From Flavobacterium psychrophilum (lineage in GTDB: Bacteria > Bacteroidota > Bacteroidia > Flavobacteriales > Flavobacteriaceae): DNA of 5,815 nt. Positions within the stretch are counted from its first letter, which is position 1. The number at the start of each line of letters is the position of its first letter. The stretch covers positions 1-5,815 of the forward strand of contig CAMAWK010000148.1 in the NCBI GenBank assembly GCA_945861915.1, written 5' to 3'. Below are positions 5,283-5,815 of this stretch, piece after piece. A program made the position numbers and the translations under genes. The notes beneath the pieces are model-generated. The model had not been told where the DNA came from, searched no databases, and was given only the letters and a program-made list of their open reading frames with translations.

Positions 5283-5815
5283 TATTTTATTTTTATGCTA
5301 AATAATTTATTGTTTTCTAAATATCCTTCTAAAACGTCTTCTGCTTTTACAACTGCCACACCATCAGGCGTTCCAGTAAATATAATATCACCTATTTTTA
5401 AAGTGAAGTATTGTGAAATATATGAAATGAGTTCATCTATTTTCCAAAACATATCTTGGGTATTCCCTTTTTGTACCCTTTTAGAATTATTAGTTAATTC
5501 AAAACTAATATTTTCTAGCGAATTAAATTGCTTTTTATGAATAAATTCTCCGATTACTGCCGAGCCATCAAACGATTTCGCTTTTTCCCAAGGCAATCCT
5601 TTTGATTTTAATTCGTTTTGTAAATCTCGCGCTGTAAAATCTATTCCAACACTAATTTCGTCATAATATTTATGTGCAAACTTAGTATCAATATGTTTCC
5701 CTACTTTATTTATCTTGACTATCAACTCCAATTCATGATGAATTTCTTGTGAAAATTCTGGAATCACAAAAGGATGTTGATGCAACAAAATGGCAGAATC
5801 TGGTTTGATAAAAAT
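5282..5815 (-). CDS. FAH-family hydrolase (acylpyruvase-like), 5' end beyond window
   Basis: The C-terminal 177 residues of a small fumarylacetoacetate-hydrolase-family enzyme; the frame is open at 5815 and begins IFIKPDSAILLHQHP, a typical segment shortly after the N terminus. In fragment numbering the metal ligands are Glu28 and Glu30 (HHELEL) and Asp59 (VGIDFTARD), with Lys80 (KAKSFDGS) and the TGTPDGVA loop (137-144). The Glu-to-Asp spacing of 31 matches FAHD1-type acylpyruvate hydrolase/oxaloacetate decarboxylase, so a beta-diketo acid or oxaloacetate is the likely substrate, with Mg2+. Family members of this subtype are about 200 residues, so only about 25 residues are missing. The TTG at 5788 is internal and not a start. 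It overlaps the Hpt gene by one base and likely shares its transcript. Confidence 0.93.
   Translation of the reverse strand: MFIKPDSAILLHQHPFVIPEFSQEIHHELELIVKINKVGKHIDTKFAHKYYDEISVGIDFTARDLQNELKSKGLPWEKAKSFDGSAVIGEFIHKKQFNSLENISFELTNNSKRVQKGNTQDMFWKIDELISYISQYFTLKIGDIIFTGTPDGVAVVKAEDVLEGYLENNKLFSIKIK

Noticed and set aside
5295..5540. Plus-strand open frame opposite the FAH-family gene
   Set aside because: Shadow frame; the minus-strand protein carries the metal-binding and TGTPDGV motifs.
5786..5788. TTG at 5788 as the start of the FAH-family gene
   Set aside because: The frame continues upstream to the window edge with conserved family sequence (IFIKPDSAIL), so the gene is partial rather than starting here.
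1..5815. Mobile element, CRISPR array, defence island or tRNA/rRNA gene
   Set aside because: No terminal repeats with a transposase, no regular spaced repeats and no RNA-gene signatures were seen; the gene order is a conserved housekeeping block.

Overview
The window is an AT-rich stretch of a Bacteroidota chromosome, most likely a Flavobacterium-like member of the Flavobacteriia. Four things point there. The gene order is FAH-family hydrolase, Hpt protein, cinA, rpmB, rpmG, DUF4295, ftsY. DUF4295 belongs to that phylum. The start codons lack Shine-Dalgarno sequences. Two intergenic regions carry promoters of the Bacteroidota type (TTTG, 20-bp spacer, T(A/T)nnTTTG). Nearly everything reads on the minus strand; one gene, a serine hydrolase, reads on the plus strand.

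Layout from the right end, in the direction of minus-strand transcription: (1) a fumarylacetoacetate-hydrolase-family enzyme, cut off by the window edge, whose stop overlaps the start of a single-domain Hpt phosphotransfer protein (TAATG coupling). (2) Full-length two-domain CinA with a GTG start. (3) A compact ribosomal-protein unit, rpmB (bL28), rpmG (bL33) and a 50-residue DUF4295 protein, with its own promoter upstream of rpmB and a clear intrinsic terminator after DUF4295. (4) ftsY, the SRP receptor GTPase. (5) Convergent with ftsY, with only 3 bp between the stops, a plus-strand serine-hydrolase lipoprotein of the beta-lactamase/CubicO class. (6) A 138-bp divergent intergenic region (623-760) with a strong minus-strand promoter and small repeats. 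(7) A small lipocalin-like lipoprotein whose 3' end overlaps by 20 bp the start of a DUF721 (DciA-like) protein that leaves the window on the left.

Most of this is housekeeping: translation (bL28, bL33, DUF4295), co-translational membrane targeting (FtsY), pyridine-nucleotide salvage or repair (CinA), and probably replication (DUF721). The serine hydrolase and the lipocalin-like protein are envelope lipoproteins. I see no phage, transposon, CRISPR, tRNA or rRNA gene, and no convincing undescribed multi-gene system. The more interesting points are small: the DUF4295 protein as a probable lineage-specific ribosomal component, the orphan Hpt protein coupled to a metabolic enzyme, the nested start of the DUF721 gene, two promoters with the same geometry, and the terminator placed between the ribosomal genes and ftsY.
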